6,469 nt of DNA from Spirochaetota bacterium (lineage in GTDB: Bacteria; Spirochaetota; Leptospiria; Turneriellales; Turneriellaceae), in the NCBI GenBank assembly GCA_963205035.1, contig CAUJII010000206.1:1-6469 (forward strand), given 5' to 3'. Positions 5,243 through 6,469 of this stretch are shown here, piece after piece (positions within the stretch are counted from its first letter, which is position 1; every line of letters starts with the position of its first letter). The position numbers were made by a program, and so were the translations under genes. Below the pieces are notes generated by a model. It was not told where the DNA came from, searched no databases, and saw nothing but the letters and a program-made list of their open reading frames with translations.

Positions 5243-6469
5243 ATGATGCGAACGCTGTATGCCGGGGTTTCCGGCCTCAAGAACCACCAAGTGCGGATGG
5301 ATGTTATTGGGAACAATATCTCCAACGTGAACACGAACGGTTTCAAGACAGAGAGAGTAAATTTTCAGGACATGATTTCACAGCTTATTTCGGGAGCGTC
5401 TGAGCCGCGCACGAACGTGGGCGGTGTGAATCCGAAGCAAGTCGGCCTGGGTGCGATGGTCGCGTCTGTCGACAAGTTGATGCACCAGGGCGCGCTACAA
5501 ACAACGTCCAAAAACACCGACCTTGCGATTTCAGGCGAAGGCTTTTTTGTCTTAGCCGACGGCGATAAGAAATTTTATACCCGTAACGGTAATTTTGACG
5601 TGGATAAAGAGGGCTGGCTCGTGAACCCCGCAAACGGCATGCGTGTGCAAGGCTGGAACGCCACCTCGGCTGGGGGTGAAAGGCCTAATGTCAACACGGC
5701 CGCAAGTACAGAAAATCTAAAAATACCACTGTATCAAAAAGAACCCGCGCGCGAAACGTCTTTTGTTCGTTTTCGCAGTAACTTGAACTCTGCCGTGTCG
5801 GCAATACCTGCTGGCGTTTCGGAAGCTGATCGCGTTAAGATGATTATGGATCCCGACCCGTCGAAGCGTCGTGGGCATATCACAAGCATTAACGTCTTCG
5901 ACGACCAAGGCGCTGAACATACGGTGAAGATGTATATGTGGAAAAGCGATACCAATAAGTGGACGGCTTCCGTCGCGATGCAGGGCGCTGAACAGCTTTC
6001 GGTGGATGTCGCGGGTTCCAACGGTCAAAACACGCAGATTGCGGGCAACACGCGCCTCACGTTGGGATTTTCTCCGGACGGAAGGCTCACTTCGGTGTCC
6101 GACGGTAGCGACCTGCGCAACCAAGACATGCTCAACGCGACCTTGAGTTTTCGCATTCCCGGCAACCCCACAGTCAAGAACATCGATTTACGTTTGGGCG
6201 AAGCGGGTCAAGTCGACGGTATCACGCAGTTCTCTTCTGCTTTCACAACAAAAGCAGTCGAGCAAGACGGATTTACCATGGGCTACATGGAAGCGTTCGA
6301 GATTAACGACACCGGCATCATCACCGGGGTGTATTCAAACGGTGCGCGAAACATTTTGGGCCAAGTCGCTCTCGCAAATTTCGCAAACCCCGAGGGACTT
6401 ACCAAGTCGGGGCAAACTAACTTCGTCGAGTCGATAAACTCTGGCGCCGCGATGGTTGGTACTTCGGGT
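5243..6469 (+). CDS. flgE: Flagellar hook protein FlgE, 3' end outside window
   Basis: FlgE forms the universal joint between motor and filament, which in spirochaetes lies in the periplasm. The frame is open for 409 residues to the window edge. Residues 1-40 carry the rod/hook N-terminal motif (LYAGVSGL, IGNNISNVNTNGFK). VGGVNPKQVGLG (59-70) and ISGEGFFVL (96-104) follow. The central D1/D2 region includes RRGHITSINVFDDQG. EAFEINDTGIITGVYSNG begins the C-terminal basal-body-rod/hook domain, which continues outside. Spirochaete FlgE normally forms a lysinoalanine bond between neighbouring subunits from a lysine and a cysteine 13 residues apart (K165 and C178 in Treponema denticola). Here K166 is present but residue 179, in RSNLN, is serine, and no cysteine codon appears in the visible part. 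The gene lies 24 bases after flgD and belongs to the fliK-flgD-flgE operon. Confidence 0.95.
   Translation, partial: MMRTLYAGVSGLKNHQVRMDVIGNNISNVNTNGFKTERVNFQDMISQLISGASEPRTNVGGVNPKQVGLGAMVASVDKLMHQGALQTTSKNTDLAISGEGFFVLADGDKKFYTRNGNFDVDKEGWLVNPANGMRVQGWNATSAGGERPNVNTAASTENLKIPLYQKEPARETSFVRFRSNLNSAVSAIPAGVSEADRVKMIMDPDPSKRRGHITSINVFDDQGAEHTVKMYMWKSDTNKWTASVAMQGAEQLSVDVAGSNGQNTQIAGNTRLTLGFSPDGRLTSVSDGSDLRNQDMLNATLSFRIPGNPTVKNIDLRLGEAGQVDGITQFSSAFTTKAVEQDGFTMGYMEAFEINDTGIITGVYSNGARNILGQVALANFANPEGLTKSGQTNFVESINSGAAMVGTSG

Overview
The window looks like a chromosomal segment of a spirochaete, most probably of the Leptospirales (Leptospira/Leptonema/Turneriella side). The hook protein FlgE begins MMRTLYAGVSGLKNHQVRMD and keeps the spirochaetal features VGGVNPKQVGLG and ISGEGFF. 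It follows fliK and flgD in the order usual for spirochaete motility operons. Assignment to a genus is not possible from the sequence alone.

Layout. (1) Positions 2-214 hold the last 70 codons of a gene that resembles the C-terminus of thymidylate kinase; it overlaps the next gene by 4 bases (ATGA). (2) Positions 211-1224 hold a GT9 (heptosyltransferase-type) glycosyltransferase. (3) Positions 1242-2870, on the minus strand and convergent with it, hold an FAD-linked oxidase of the alkyl-dihydroxyacetonephosphate synthase type. (4) Positions 2871-3102 are a 232-base non-coding divergent region that contains a tight DnaA-box cluster, helically phased 10-bp repeats and a strongly AT-rich stretch. 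(5) Positions 3103-6469 hold a rightward flagellar operon fliK-flgD-flgE; flgE is cut by the window edge. FliK controls hook length, FlgD is the hook-assembly cap and FlgE is the hook subunit, so the three act on one structure.

The most notable result is not a gene. The 3' part of flgD contains two copies of TGTTTCACGTGAAACA, the canonical parS site bound by the chromosome-partition protein ParB. They lie 135 bp apart and in the same reading frame (both encode NVSRET), in the poorly conserved tail of FlgD. About 2.1 kb away, between the oxidase gene and fliK, lie TTATCCACA, TTTTCCACA (inverted) and GTTTCCACA (inverted) within 32 bp, beside phased repeats and a 60-bp stretch of about 22% G+C. 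Together these suggest an origin-proximal region, possibly oriC itself, although no dnaA, dnaN or gyrase gene is visible. The presence of the sites is read directly from the sequence; their function is inference.

A second point concerns FlgE. At the position that appears to match the cysteine used for the lysinoalanine hook crosslink in other spirochaetes, this protein has serine (AGT), the matching lysine is kept, and no cysteine is present in the 409 visible residues.
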